From contig NZ_CP009122.1 of assembly GCF_000803645.1 (NCBI RefSeq), positions 2,828,501 through 2,892,500 on the forward strand: a DNA stretch of 64,000 nt, in the 5' to 3' direction. Positions 56,052 through 64,000 of the stretch are shown in pieces; position 1 is the first letter of the stretch; each line of letters begins with the position of its first letter. The position numbers and the translations under genes were made by a program. This stretch comes from Sphingopyxis fribergensis. GTDB lineage: Bacteria; Pseudomonadota; Alphaproteobacteria; Sphingomonadales; Sphingomonadaceae. The notes under the pieces are model-generated. The model did not search any database. It saw nothing but the letters and a program-made list of their open reading frames with translations, and was not told the origin of the DNA.

Positions 56052-56818
56052 TAACGGTTCCTTTCCTTGGCGCGCTCCGCCCGCCCTCCCAAAAACGCCC
56101 TGATCCAAGGATGGTCAGACCTCTCAAGTTCCGCGATTGGCGAAACCTCGACAATTTTCTGATCCGCAACCACGGCCACGCGGTCGCTGATGGAATACAG
56201 GCTGTCGAGATCATGGGTCACCATCACGACAGTAAGCCCCAGCGTGTCGCTCAGCGTCCGTATCAGCTGGTCAAATTCGGCGGCGGCGATCGGGTCGAGG
56301 CCCGAAGTGGGTTCGTCAAGGAACAGCAATTCTGGATCGAGCGCCAAGGCCCTCGCTACGCTTACACGTTTTCGCATTCCGCCTGAAAGTTCAGCGGGCA
56401 TTTGCCGGCCCACCTCGGCATCGAGTCCGACAAGGCCGATTTTCATCAGAGCCACGGCCTCGAGCCACGGCTCTCTAAGACGGGTATGTTCGATGAGAGG
56501 AGCCTCGACATTTTCTTGCACACTAAGAGAAGAAAAAAGCGCGCCATTTTGAAACATGACGCCAATTCGGTGATCAATTTCCGTACGATCAAAGCGACTC
56601 CCAATTTTTTTCTGAAAGATTTCGATTGTCCCATGGCTAGGCGCAATCAGGCCCAAAATGGTGTTCATCAGGACGGATTTTCCACTACCGGACCCTCCGA
56701 CGACACCAAGAATCTCGCCACGATGGACTTCTAGGTTCAAATCCTGGTGGATAATGTGATCGCCAAATCGGGTTTTAAGATTCTCCACCCGAATAACGAT
56801 GTCCGGATCGCAAATCAT
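56051..56818 (-). CDS. mlaF: MlaF-like ABC transporter ATPase
   Basis: 255 residues. Walker A GGSGSGKS, Q-loop MFQNGALFSSLSVQENV (the phrase GALF is typical of MlaF), signature LSGGMRKRVSVARAL, Walker B LLFLDEPTSGLDP, H-loop VTHD. Drives the MCE lipid transporter at the inner membrane. Overlaps the permease gene by four bases. Confidence 0.95.
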   Translation of the reverse strand: MICDPDIVIRVENLKTRFGDHIIHQDLNLEVHRGEILGVVGGSGSGKSVLMNTILGLIAPSHGTIEIFQKKIGSRFDRTEIDHRIGVMFQNGALFSSLSVQENVEAPLIEHTRLREPWLEAVALMKIGLVGLDAEVGRQMPAELSGGMRKRVSVARALALDPELLFLDEPTSGLDPIAAAEFDQLIRTLSDTLGLTVVMVTHDLDSLYSISDRVAVVADQKIVEVSPIAELERSDHPWIRAFLGGRAERAKERNR

Positions 56819-57915
56819 ATTTCGAGCACGTTGAAGAGAATTGCAAAGGCGGCATCCAGAAGGATGATTGCGAATAGCGCTTGGACAACGGCGACGGTCA
56901 CCCGCCCGCCCAGATCCTCAACATCTCCGCGTACCGAAAGGCCGTGGCGACATCCGGCAAGCGCAATCACAATGGCCAGCACCGGTACTTTTGCCATTCC
57001 AACCCAGAAGTGTCGGATATCGACCGCAGCCGAGAGTCGTTCGGCGAAATATGTCGGGCTCACGTCGAGTATGCCCCAGCTGACGACAAGCCCGCCGGCC
57101 AAACCAGCCAGCATGGCAACAATCGCCAGGAGGGGCATAATTACAAGCAATGCCAATACGCGTGGCACAACCAGCGCGTCGAACAGGTCGATGCCCATCA
57201 CCTTCATTGCCTGCGTCTCTTGATTCATTCGCATTGCGCCGATCTGGGCCGCGAAAGTGGAAGCGGACCGACCGGCAAGTAGTATCGCGGGAATGAGGAC
57301 GCCGAACTCGCGGAGGACGGATATGCCAACCAGTTCGACGACCAGTTCCGATGCACCCAATGTCTTGAGCAGATCGCTTCCTATGAGAGCCACCACTGCG
57401 CCGATAAAGAATGTCATGATCGCTATGAGTGGCAGCGCATCGAAGCCGGCCTTCTGAATTGACGACGCCAGTGCGATCAATCGCATCCTTTTGGGATGTG
57501 CAAGAGATTTCATGAGCGCCACCTCAAGTTGGCCGAGAAATCGAGCGCTTGCGCCGATTTCCTGGACAGCTCGATAAACTTTTTGGCCAAGACGCACGTG
57601 AAATGGGGGAGTTTTGATTGGCGGGACATCGCGGTCGGCCATGGCCGAGCCCACCAGCGCGAACAGATCAGCAAGATTGGCGGGCAGGTCTGCGGTAAAT
57701 GCCGCATTGGGTGCGAGAGTCAGGATGGCGAGCGCGCCTGCGCTGTCTATCCTTCCCAGGTTTCCGAAGTCGCTTGAGAAGGAGAGGTTCGAGGGACTCA
57801 GAACATGCCCGGAAAGGCCTGCGATCGACATCGCTGTCCAGTCACCTTCAACGACCAACGTTGAAATGCCATCTCCTTCGCGAACGAAGATGTTCGGTGC
57901 TGTGCGCGCATTCAT
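56815..57915 (-). CDS. mlaE: MlaE-like permease with N-terminal STAS domain
   Basis: 366 residues from ATG 57915. The N-terminal part (about 1-90) reads as a STAS-like domain (FVREGDGISTLVVEGDWTAMSI, RIDSAGALAIL), the role that separate MlaB has in E. coli. The MlaE permease follows with SIQKAGFDALPLIAIMTFFIGAVVALIGSDLL, LREFGVLIPAILLAGRSASTFAAQIGAMRMNQETQAMKVMG and five hydrophobic segments. First gene of the operon; a longer in-frame start at 58029 lacks STAS features. Confidence 0.92.
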   Translation of the reverse strand: MNARTAPNIFVREGDGISTLVVEGDWTAMSIAGLSGHVLSPSNLSFSSDFGNLGRIDSAGALAILTLAPNAAFTADLPANLADLFALVGSAMADRDVPPIKTPPFHVRLGQKVYRAVQEIGASARFLGQLEVALMKSLAHPKRMRLIALASSIQKAGFDALPLIAIMTFFIGAVVALIGSDLLKTLGASELVVELVGISVLREFGVLIPAILLAGRSASTFAAQIGAMRMNQETQAMKVMGIDLFDALVVPRVLALLVIMPLLAIVAMLAGLAGGLVVSWGILDVSPTYFAERLSAAVDIRHFWVGMAKVPVLAIVIALAGCRHGLSVRGDVEDLGGRVTVAVVQALFAIILLDAAFAILFNVLEI

Positions 57916-58270
57916 CGCAGCAAGTCTCCAACCGGTGTCGGGAGAGCGGATCGACCGTGGCAACTCCCTCTCCCATAACCCGTCATCGAGCGGATCATGC
58001 CAGCAAGCGGGACCACTGACCCCACACATTTAACCATGCCGATCCACACATCGCGCCTTGCCTCAATGGCATTATGTAAACGTCACCGTAGCGTTATATC
58101 AGGTCGCTTGCAAGGAGTATGCTGCGCACAAATCGGCCGACAGATCGTTTGAATAAGCACAGGATACTCTTGCTAAGGTTAGATAAAATTGTCAGTTGAA
58201 ATCCCTATGAGATTCTTTCTGAACCGATATCGCACCTTAGAGTTCATATTAACGACACTCGTAGGTGACA

Positions 58271-59734
58271 TTAAATCTTTGCTTGCACTTGCCATCCCAG
58301 GCCGAGTGATTTTTGCAGGGCGATCCATGACAGCGTGAGCGCCGCCTTTCCCCGGACGAGGTCGGTTGCCGCCTGCTGCTGTTTGCGAAGCGTGCGATTT
58401 AGGTCGGCGCGCGAGATCACTCCGCCGGCAAATCGTTGTCGATCAAGATCGGCTGCGCCATCTGCCTGGGACTTGATCTGCGCGAACGCCACCAGGGCAG
58501 AGCGCTGCTGGCTAAAGCGCGACAACGCGCGCTCGGCGTCCTGAAGTGCAGAAAGCACCGTCTTTCGATAGTTGGCAACTGCCTCGGCACGGACGGCGCT
58601 CGCCTGATCGACCGAGGCATCGACCCTTCCGAAATCGAGGAAGTTCCACTGCAACTGTGGAATGGCGAGAATTGACGGATTGCTCACATCAAAGAGATCG
58701 TCTGGCGACGTTCCGCCAAGTCCCAAGATTCCCATGAATGACAGCTTCGGAAATCGTGCAGCCTCCGCAACACCGATCCGAGCCGTTGCTGCCGCCAGGC
58801 TGCGTTCGGCCGCGCGGATGTCGGGCCGACGTGCGACAAGGTTGGAGGGGTCGCCCACGGCGACCTGTTCCGGCGGGAGGGGAACATCGAAGATCTGTTT
58901 CAGCGCTTCGTCCGTTGTCCCTGGGATCTGTCCAGCTAGAATGGCAAGCGCATCGAGCAATACCGCCGTGTCAGCTTCGGCCTCGGCGAGCTGAGACTTG
59001 AGCAGCTCGAGCTCGGCATTTGCATTGCCGAGAGGGAACAGGGGCAACACGCCTTGCTGATACCGTTGATAGGTTAGCGAGAGGGTTTGCTGCTGCAACT
59101 CGCACTCGGTTCGGTACGCTTTGGCTCGAAACTGGGCCTCGCGCAGGTTGACATAGGCATTGGCAACTTCGGCGGTCAGCTGGACCTTGGCATCCTCCAC
59201 ATTGGCAACCGCTGCCGCGGCCTGAGCGTTGCCGGCCTCGATCCGTCGCTGCGTTCCTCCTGCGAAATCCAGCTCCCAGTTAGCGTTGAGCCCGAGATTG
59301 TAGACACTGAGGCTATCATCCGCCTGTCCCTGCGGACTAACAGGCGCGCTCGCCGAAGGCGGGGCACTGTTCTGAATATCAAGGCCCGGCAAGCGGCCCT
59401 GAATAGCCGTCGCCTGGGTTCCAAGCGTCGGAAATCTTCCGGCCTTCTCCTGTCTCACGGATGCCCGCGCCTGCGCAATCCGCGCTTGCGCAGCCTGAAG
59501 CGAAGGATTGTCCGATAACGCAGCCTCGATAAGCCTGGTCAATTCCGGATCGTTCAAAAGGAGCCACCACTCTGCCAGCTCGGGCTCGGTATCGATGATG
59601 TTACCGCCGGCACGGACAAAGCCGTCATTTCGGTTCGCCGAGAATACTTCTGGAGGCCCGGCGTAGTCTGGGCCCGCAACACAACCGGCCAGCAGAAACG
59701 AGGCGAGAAGCGATATTACAGATTTTCTTATCAT
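58271..59734 (-). CDS. NodT-family outer-membrane efflux lipoprotein
   Basis: 487 residues from ATG 59734, lipobox LLAGC. TolC/OprM-type double repeat: ELAEWWLLLNDPELTRLIEAALSDNPSL, NWELDFAGGTQRRIEAGNAQ, and VARRPDIRAAERSLAAATARIGVAEAARFPKLSFMG. The start lies just inside the 3' end of the MFS pump gene, so translation is coupled. It completes a tripartite EmrAB-type pump. Confidence 0.93.
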   Translation of the reverse strand: MIRKSVISLLASFLLAGCVAGPDYAGPPEVFSANRNDGFVRAGGNIIDTEPELAEWWLLLNDPELTRLIEAALSDNPSLQAAQARIAQARASVRQEKAGRFPTLGTQATAIQGRLPGLDIQNSAPPSASAPVSPQGQADDSLSVYNLGLNANWELDFAGGTQRRIEAGNAQAAAAVANVEDAKVQLTAEVANAYVNLREAQFRAKAYRTECELQQQTLSLTYQRYQQGVLPLFPLGNANAELELLKSQLAEAEADTAVLLDALAILAGQIPGTTDEALKQIFDVPLPPEQVAVGDPSNLVARRPDIRAAERSLAAATARIGVAEAARFPKLSFMGILGLGGTSPDDLFDVSNPSILAIPQLQWNFLDFGRVDASVDQASAVRAEAVANYRKTVLSALQDAERALSRFSQQRSALVAFAQIKSQADGAADLDRQRFAGGVISRADLNRTLRKQQQAATDLVRGKAALTLSWIALQKSLGLGWQVQAKI

Positions 59735-59741
59735 GTCAGGC

Positions 59742-61313
59742 TCAGTGCATCGAAAGGGAAACATTCTTGGGAAGCGGCTTCAAAAAGATGACCAAAGGAA
59801 CGGTCATCAAGGTCAGGACGCCCATCACCAAGAATACATCATTGTAGGTCATTACGAACGCGTCCCGCTGGATGGTCCGGCCTAGCATCGACATGGCACC
59901 CTCCATCCCGCCGAAGCTTTTCGCGAGTTCATCAAGATAAATCTGGAGTGAAGCACTGTTGGCATTCAGCGTCTCTTCCATGCGCCGGCTATGGTGCCAG
60001 ATCCGCTTGTCCTGAAACGAAGCCAGTCCGGCCAAAGCGAAAGATCCTCCGAGATTTCGAGCGGCGTTAAAAATACCGGAGGCATCGCCAGCATCTGTCT
60101 TTGCCACCGAGGCTACGGTAGCCTGGTTCAGGAACATCATGGCCAGAATCATGCCAACACCCCGAATAAGCTGGCTTTCGATGAATACGGCGCCCCCAGA
60201 TTCCGCGGTGAGGCTTATGCTGACGAAACAGCTGGCCGCCATCAGAAGCATTCCGACACCGACGGCAATGCGAATGTGGAGTCTGCGGATCATGAAGGGC
60301 AGGATCGGCATAAGCACAAAAGCCGGAATACCCATCCAAAATATAACGAGCCCGGTTTGAAAAGCGTTATAATCGGATATGATCGCAAGAAATTGGGGAA
60401 TGACGTAGGTCGAACCATACATGACCATTCCCAGGGCGAGAGCCATCACCGCAACGCTTCCGAATTGGCGATTGAGAAGGAGGCGGAGTTTCAGGACGGG
60501 CTTCGACGCGTTCAGCTGCCCGTATATGAGTGAAGCGAAACCGATAACGGCAATGAGTGCCAGCCAGCGAATAAGAGCGGATTCAAACCATTCCTCGCGA
60601 TGCCCCTCCTCAAGCAACACAGTCAAAGCGCCCAACCCCAGAATCAGGCCGGCAATGCCCGCCCAATCAGCATCGGTCAGATACTCCCACTTCGGCTCTT
60701 CGTGAGGAAGCCCGACGAATAGCAGCAGCAGCAGTACGGCGCAGATTGGAACATTGACAAAGAAGGCATAGTGCCAGCTCAAATTTTCGGTCAGCCAGCC
60801 ACCGATCAGCGGCCCCATGACCGGACCCAGAATCACTGTCATGCCGAACAGCGCCATGCCGATCGGCTGTTGATGGGGCGGCAATCTTTTCGCCACGATG
60901 GTCATCGCAGTTGGTATCAGCGCACCACCCATGAAACCCTGACCCGTGCGACCGATGATCATGGTCGTGAGGTCGGTCGCCATACCGCAAAGAATTGAGA
61001 AGCCGGTGAACGCGGAAACCGCAATGATGAGCAGGTTTCGCAGTCCAAAAAGGCGTTCAAGCCAGGCGCTAAGCGGAATTACCACAATTTCGGCAACGAG
61101 AAATGCGGTGGCAATCCAAGTGCCCTCGGTGCCGCTGGCTCCGATTTCGCCCTGGATCACCGGAAGCGCGGAATTGACGATAGAGATATCGAGTGTTGCG
61201 AGCATGGCGCCAAGTGCACCCGCTGCGACCGCTATCCACGCGGTGATATCGGCATTCCGCCTTTCTGCAGTCGGAGTACCAGAGGCGCTGTTCGATGCCA
61301 ACTCGGCGGTCAT
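59742..61313 (-). CDS. DHA2-family MFS drug exporter (EmrB-like)
   Basis: 523 residues with 14 expected membrane segments. DHA2 hallmarks: MLATLDISIVNSALPVIQGEIGASGTEGTWIATAFLVAEIVVIPLSAWLERLFGLRN, and GPVMGPLIGGWLTENLSWHYAFFVNVPI (motif C). Proton-driven exporter that works with an EmrA adaptor and outer-membrane factor. Overlaps the adaptor gene by four bases. Substrates are typically hydrophobic or aromatic toxins. Confidence 0.94.
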   Translation of the reverse strand: MTAELASNSASGTPTAERRNADITAWIAVAAGALGAMLATLDISIVNSALPVIQGEIGASGTEGTWIATAFLVAEIVVIPLSAWLERLFGLRNLLIIAVSAFTGFSILCGMATDLTTMIIGRTGQGFMGGALIPTAMTIVAKRLPPHQQPIGMALFGMTVILGPVMGPLIGGWLTENLSWHYAFFVNVPICAVLLLLLFVGLPHEEPKWEYLTDADWAGIAGLILGLGALTVLLEEGHREEWFESALIRWLALIAVIGFASLIYGQLNASKPVLKLRLLLNRQFGSVAVMALALGMVMYGSTYVIPQFLAIISDYNAFQTGLVIFWMGIPAFVLMPILPFMIRRLHIRIAVGVGMLLMAASCFVSISLTAESGGAVFIESQLIRGVGMILAMMFLNQATVASVAKTDAGDASGIFNAARNLGGSFALAGLASFQDKRIWHHSRRMEETLNANSASLQIYLDELAKSFGGMEGAMSMLGRTIQRDAFVMTYNDVFLVMGVLTLMTVPLVIFLKPLPKNVSLSMH

Positions 61314-62437
61314 TTGTCGGTACTCGAGATCTCTTTCAGCTCTCCGGCAGCGTTTCGCGTGTCGACAACTGCCACAACCGACATGCCCGGGACGAGCAGA
61401 CGACGCACTTTGGGCGAGGCTATTATCGCGATACGAACCGTTATCCGCTGAACAATCTTGGTGAAATTCCCTGTGGCGTTTTCGGGCGGCAGGATCGAAA
61501 ATTCTGCTCCGGTTCCGGGCGAGATGCTCTCAACGCGTCCAGCAATCTCAAAGTCGGGAAGAGCATCGACCTCGAGCCTGACCGGTTGCCCCGCCCGCAA
61601 AAGGCCGACCTGCGTCTCCTTGAAATTAGCGATGACGTAGATTTCGTTTACCGGAACCACGGTCATCAATCGCTGACCGGGCTGAACGAATTGGCCGACC
61701 CTTACTGTTAGATCGCCAACGCGACCTCCCTTGCTGGCTCGCAGCAGAGTCGATGTGACATCTAGGTCGGCCGCTTCCAGCTGCGCGCGAGCCGCGTCAG
61801 CTTGGGCTTCGGTCTGGTCGATCTGTTTGAACAAGGTGGCCCTCCGACCGTTGGCAGCAGAGACTGCTGCCTGGGCAGCAACAAAGTCGGCGTGCGCTTG
61901 CTGCGCCTGTGTCTCATATTGTTGAAGCTTTTCTCGCGGCTCCGCACCGGTCGCGGCAAGGGGGCGATACCTCGCTAGCTGCTCATTGGCGAGGTCGAGC
62001 GCCGCGCGCTTGGCGGCGAGTTGGGCCCGCGCCTGCCGAATCGATGAGTCCTGTTCGGTTACTTGCGAGCGGATTGTGTCGGCGCCGGCCAGCGTCGCCG
62101 CAATTTGCGCACGCGCCTGTTGCGCCTGGGCTCTATAATCTCGCACATCCAGTTGCACGAGCGCCTCGCCGGGACTGACCCGCCCGTTCTCAGAGACGAG
62201 CACCGCGTCCACGTATCCGGCCACTTTTGATGAAACCACAACGCTGTCGGCCGCGACATAGGCGTTGTCGGTCGACTGCATGTACTGCCCATAGGTGACA
62301 TGCCTGTAATACCACCCACCACCTGCAATCAGCGCAGCAGTGATGGCTATGATGAGGATGAGGCGAAATTTGGGTTGCGATTTCAGGCTGGATGCGGGCG
62401 CGCGATCCTGTTCCCGCTCATTTGGTTCGTCGGTCAT
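61310..62437 (-). CDS. EmrA-like periplasmic adaptor (HlyD family)
   Basis: 375 residues from ATG 62437 (a start at 62464 is possible). Cytoplasmic tail, membrane anchor (about 25-45), half-lipoyl VVVSSKVAGYVDAVLVSENGRVSPGEAL, long coiled-coil hairpin (about 95-205), second half-lipoyl LLRASKGGRVGDLTVRVGQFVQPG, and barrel YVIANFKETQVGLLRAGQPVRLEV. Links the MFS pump to the outer-membrane factor. Divergent from a MarR gene. Confidence 0.94.
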   Translation of the reverse strand: MTDEPNEREQDRAPASSLKSQPKFRLILIIAITAALIAGGGWYYRHVTYGQYMQSTDNAYVAADSVVVSSKVAGYVDAVLVSENGRVSPGEALVQLDVRDYRAQAQQARAQIAATLAGADTIRSQVTEQDSSIRQARAQLAAKRAALDLANEQLARYRPLAATGAEPREKLQQYETQAQQAHADFVAAQAAVSAANGRRATLFKQIDQTEAQADAARAQLEAADLDVTSTLLRASKGGRVGDLTVRVGQFVQPGQRLMTVVPVNEIYVIANFKETQVGLLRAGQPVRLEVDALPDFEIAGRVESISPGTGAEFSILPPENATGNFTKIVQRITVRIAIIASPKVRRLLVPGMSVVAVVDTRNAAGELKEISSTDK

Positions 62438-62507
62438 CTGCCTCTTTCGAAGGATTTTGGACATGTGCTAAGTCGCTTCATGGCGTGGCGTAGACCGTTC
62501 CATCCGG

Positions 62508-62527
62508 TTAGTAAAATCGTTTAGTAA
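62508..62527. promoter_or_regulatory. Possible MarR operator between emrA and marR
   Basis: TTAGTAA occurs twice in direct orientation (62508-62514 and 62521-62527) in the 131-base divergent gap, in an AT-richer stretch 40 bases before the marR start. It may be an operator; the evidence is only the repeat and its place. Confidence 0.35.
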
Positions 62528-62568
62528 TTTGCGTTTTGGCATTCCCACGAAACGGACTAGGCAGCGGT

Positions 62569-63057
62569 ATGAACGCAAATCTCGACACAATGCCGCCACG
62601 GCTTCGCGAAGGCGCCCTCACCGACGACGACCGTATGCTATATTTGATGGACGAGATTAGTCGGGGGGCGAGGCGCGCTTATGACGCACGGATTGCCAAG
62701 ATTGGCCTCAATCAGACGCAGTGGCGCATCATCGGACAACTTCTCCGCGAACCATCGTTGACGCAGGCCGGAATTGCCAAGCGACTAGAGTTGGAATCCG
62801 CCACGATCGGTCAAGCCGTCGCTGGCCTTTGTGGGAAAGGATTGATGGAAAGGCGACGAGCCAAAACGGACGGCCGGGCATGGCAGCTCATCCTGACCCA
62901 GGAGCTCGACAGGTTGTTGCCCCAACTGAGAGAATCCGCGGACGGGCTGCATAGGGTCCTATGGCGGAACGCCACGCGCGACGAAAAACGGACGTTGCTG
63001 GACATTCTTGTGCGGATTGCGTCGAATCTCGATCAGAGCCGGACCGATGCGGAATAG
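62569..63057 (+). CDS. MarR-family regulator of the EmrAB-type pump
   Basis: 162 residues from ATG 62569 (an in-frame TTG at 62536 would be weaker). Winged helix: GLNQTQWRIIGQLLREPSLTQAGIAKRLELESATIGQAVAGLCGKGLMERR, wing DGRAWQLILTQE. Divergent from the pump operon with 131 bases between. By analogy with MprA/EmrR it should repress the pump until a substrate binds. Confidence 0.92.
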   Translation: MNANLDTMPPRLREGALTDDDRMLYLMDEISRGARRAYDARIAKIGLNQTQWRIIGQLLREPSLTQAGIAKRLELESATIGQAVAGLCGKGLMERRRAKTDGRAWQLILTQELDRLLPQLRESADGLHRVLWRNATRDEKRTLLDILVRIASNLDQSRTDAE

Positions 63058-63062
63058 GACAT

Positions 63063-64000
63063 ATGCCTGGGTTCCGAGATAAACCGATAGGAGACATCGC
63101 ACGCGCCGCCGAGATAGGACAGATTCTTGTCCGGCACGGCGCCAAAAGCCTGGCGGGCGCTCTCGGAGTCATTCCGCATCCGGCCAAGTCAATCGATCCA
63201 GGTGAATTGCGGCCGGCGGCGGTCGTCGCACTCCTGCGCGACATTGGTCCGGTCGGAATAAAGCTTGGACAGCTGCTGGCGACGCGCAGCGATCTGTTTT
63301 CCAGGTCCTGGATTGCTGCCTTCGCGACGCTCCACGATCAGGTTTCTCCGGTGCCATTCGAAGAAATCGAGCCCATCCTTGCCGCAAGCTGGGGAGCTGA
63401 CTGGCGAGGGGAATTCACCCAATTCGATGAACAACCACTGGCTTCGGCTTCGGTAGCGCAGACCTACTCTGCTTCGCTGCTCGACGGCGCCGACGTTATC
63501 ATAAAGGTGCGGCGTCCGGGCACTGCTGCGCGAATGGAGGCCGATGTGCGGCTCCTGACGCGCCTCGCCGCCGTTGCCGAGGATCGATCCCCTGAAATCG
63601 CCCGCTATCGCCCCGTAGAGTTCCTGCGAACCTTTGGCAGAAATCTTGCCTGGGAAATGGATCTGGCAGCAGAAGCTCGTGCATGCGAGCGTATCGGTGG
63701 CTATCTTGATACGCTTGGGATCAAGACTCCAACAATTCATTGGGAACTGACGGGGATACGGGTCAACGTCCAGGAGCGGCTGTATGGAACGCCCGCGTCT
63801 GCGATCGAGGCCGAATCGACCGACCCACGCGTGGCGGCGTTCGCGAGACAATATGCGAATGCAGTCCTGCGCATGATCATTCTGAATGGCGAATTTCATG
63901 GCGATCCGCATCCAGGCAATGTTTTCCTTATCGGGGAACAGGATGTGGGCTTTATCGACTTCGGATCGGTCGGCACTCTCACAAAGGCGAGGCGCGAGGA
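63063..64000 (+). CDS. ABC1/UbiB-family kinase-like protein, partial (C-terminus off the right edge)
   Basis: Open frame from ATG 63063 to the window end (at least 312 residues), starting five bases after the marR stop. ABC1 family features in order: GPVGIKLGQLLATRSDLF (KxGQ motif), PLASASVAQTYSA (the family Ala-rich nucleotide loop), VIIKVRRPG (Lys), GEFHGDPHPGNVFLIG (catalytic-loop equivalent) and GFIDFGSVG (metal-binding Asp). The UbiB type supports ubiquinone synthesis by an ATPase-like activity. The position beside a MarR/pump unit is unusual for the housekeeping ubiB, so this may be an accessory paralogue. Confidence 0.9.
   Translation, partial: MPGFRDKPIGDIARAAEIGQILVRHGAKSLAGALGVIPHPAKSIDPGELRPAAVVALLRDIGPVGIKLGQLLATRSDLFSRSWIAAFATLHDQVSPVPFEEIEPILAASWGADWRGEFTQFDEQPLASASVAQTYSASLLDGADVIIKVRRPGTAARMEADVRLLTRLAAVAEDRSPEIARYRPVEFLRTFGRNLAWEMDLAAEARACERIGGYLDTLGIKTPTIHWELTGIRVNVQERLYGTPASAIEAESTDPRVAAFARQYANAVLRMIILNGEFHGDPHPGNVFLIGEQDVGFIDFGSVGTLTKARRE

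Noticed and set aside
1..64000. CRISPR arrays, tRNA or rRNA genes
   Set aside because: Scanning for regularly spaced repeats and for tRNA T-loop consensus gave no convincing candidate on either strand.

Overview
The window is high-GC alphaproteobacterial chromosome, most likely from a sphingomonad (Sphingopyxis, Novosphingobium or Sphingobium type). This is inferred from the TonB-dependent receptors, the HWE/HisKA_2-type kinase, the catabolic clusters rich in acyl-CoA enzymes and serine hydrolases, and the density of insertion sequences. No rRNA, tRNA or CRISPR array was seen.

Layout. 1-5.3 kb: the 5' part of a TonB-dependent receptor that runs off the left edge, then a four-gene two-component module (HisKA_2 kinase, membrane PAS kinase, FixJ-like regulator, single receiver). 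5.6-8.5 kb: catalase and a divergent short-chain dehydrogenase. 8.7-10.5 kb: an integrase relic and an ISAs1-family element with a perfect target duplication and a frameshifted transposase. 10.8-12.8 kb: MlaA and a tandem universal stress protein. 13.6-18.7 kb: a MarR / FUSC / DUF1656 / HlyD / outer-membrane-factor efflux operon. 18.7-24 kb: an IS graveyard (IS3 pieces, IS701 nested in an IS5 remnant, an IS66 tail) around a lipoprotein and a TetR gene.

24.1-36.3 kb is the main catabolic island. A GntR regulator stands between a divergent CYP153-like P450/ferredoxin pair and a long overlapping minus-strand operon: nitronate-monooxygenase-family flavoprotein, thiolase-like protein without the usual Cys, DUF35 protein, two unlike acyl-CoA dehydrogenases, acyl-CoA synthetase, Baeyer-Villiger monooxygenase and alpha/beta hydrolase. 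The set fits hydroxylation and ring opening of an alicyclic or terpenoid/steroid-like substrate followed by CoA-dependent side-chain removal, possibly by retro-aldol cleavage. The island ends in an acyl-CoA dehydrogenase pseudogene cut by an IS3 relic.

37.8-50.2 kb is a second catabolic region: a MarR / hydrolase / thioesterase unit, then a set of mostly exported hydrolases (two beta-lactamase-fold, one type-B carboxylesterase, one M28-like) with a TonB-dependent receptor, a GntR regulator, an acyl-CoA ligase and a TetR gene. An identical 12-bp palindrome lies before the receptor and in the GntR/hydrolase divergent promoter, so the genes are probably one regulon for an imported ester or amide.

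51-54.5 kb: an IS66 element inside an IS481 element, both with clear ends. 54.5-58 kb: an Mla/MCE lipid-transport operon, the likely partner of MlaA at 11 kb. 58.3-63 kb: an EmrAB-type pump with outer-membrane factor and divergent MarR. The window closes in the N-terminal two thirds or so of an ABC1/UbiB-family kinase-like gene.
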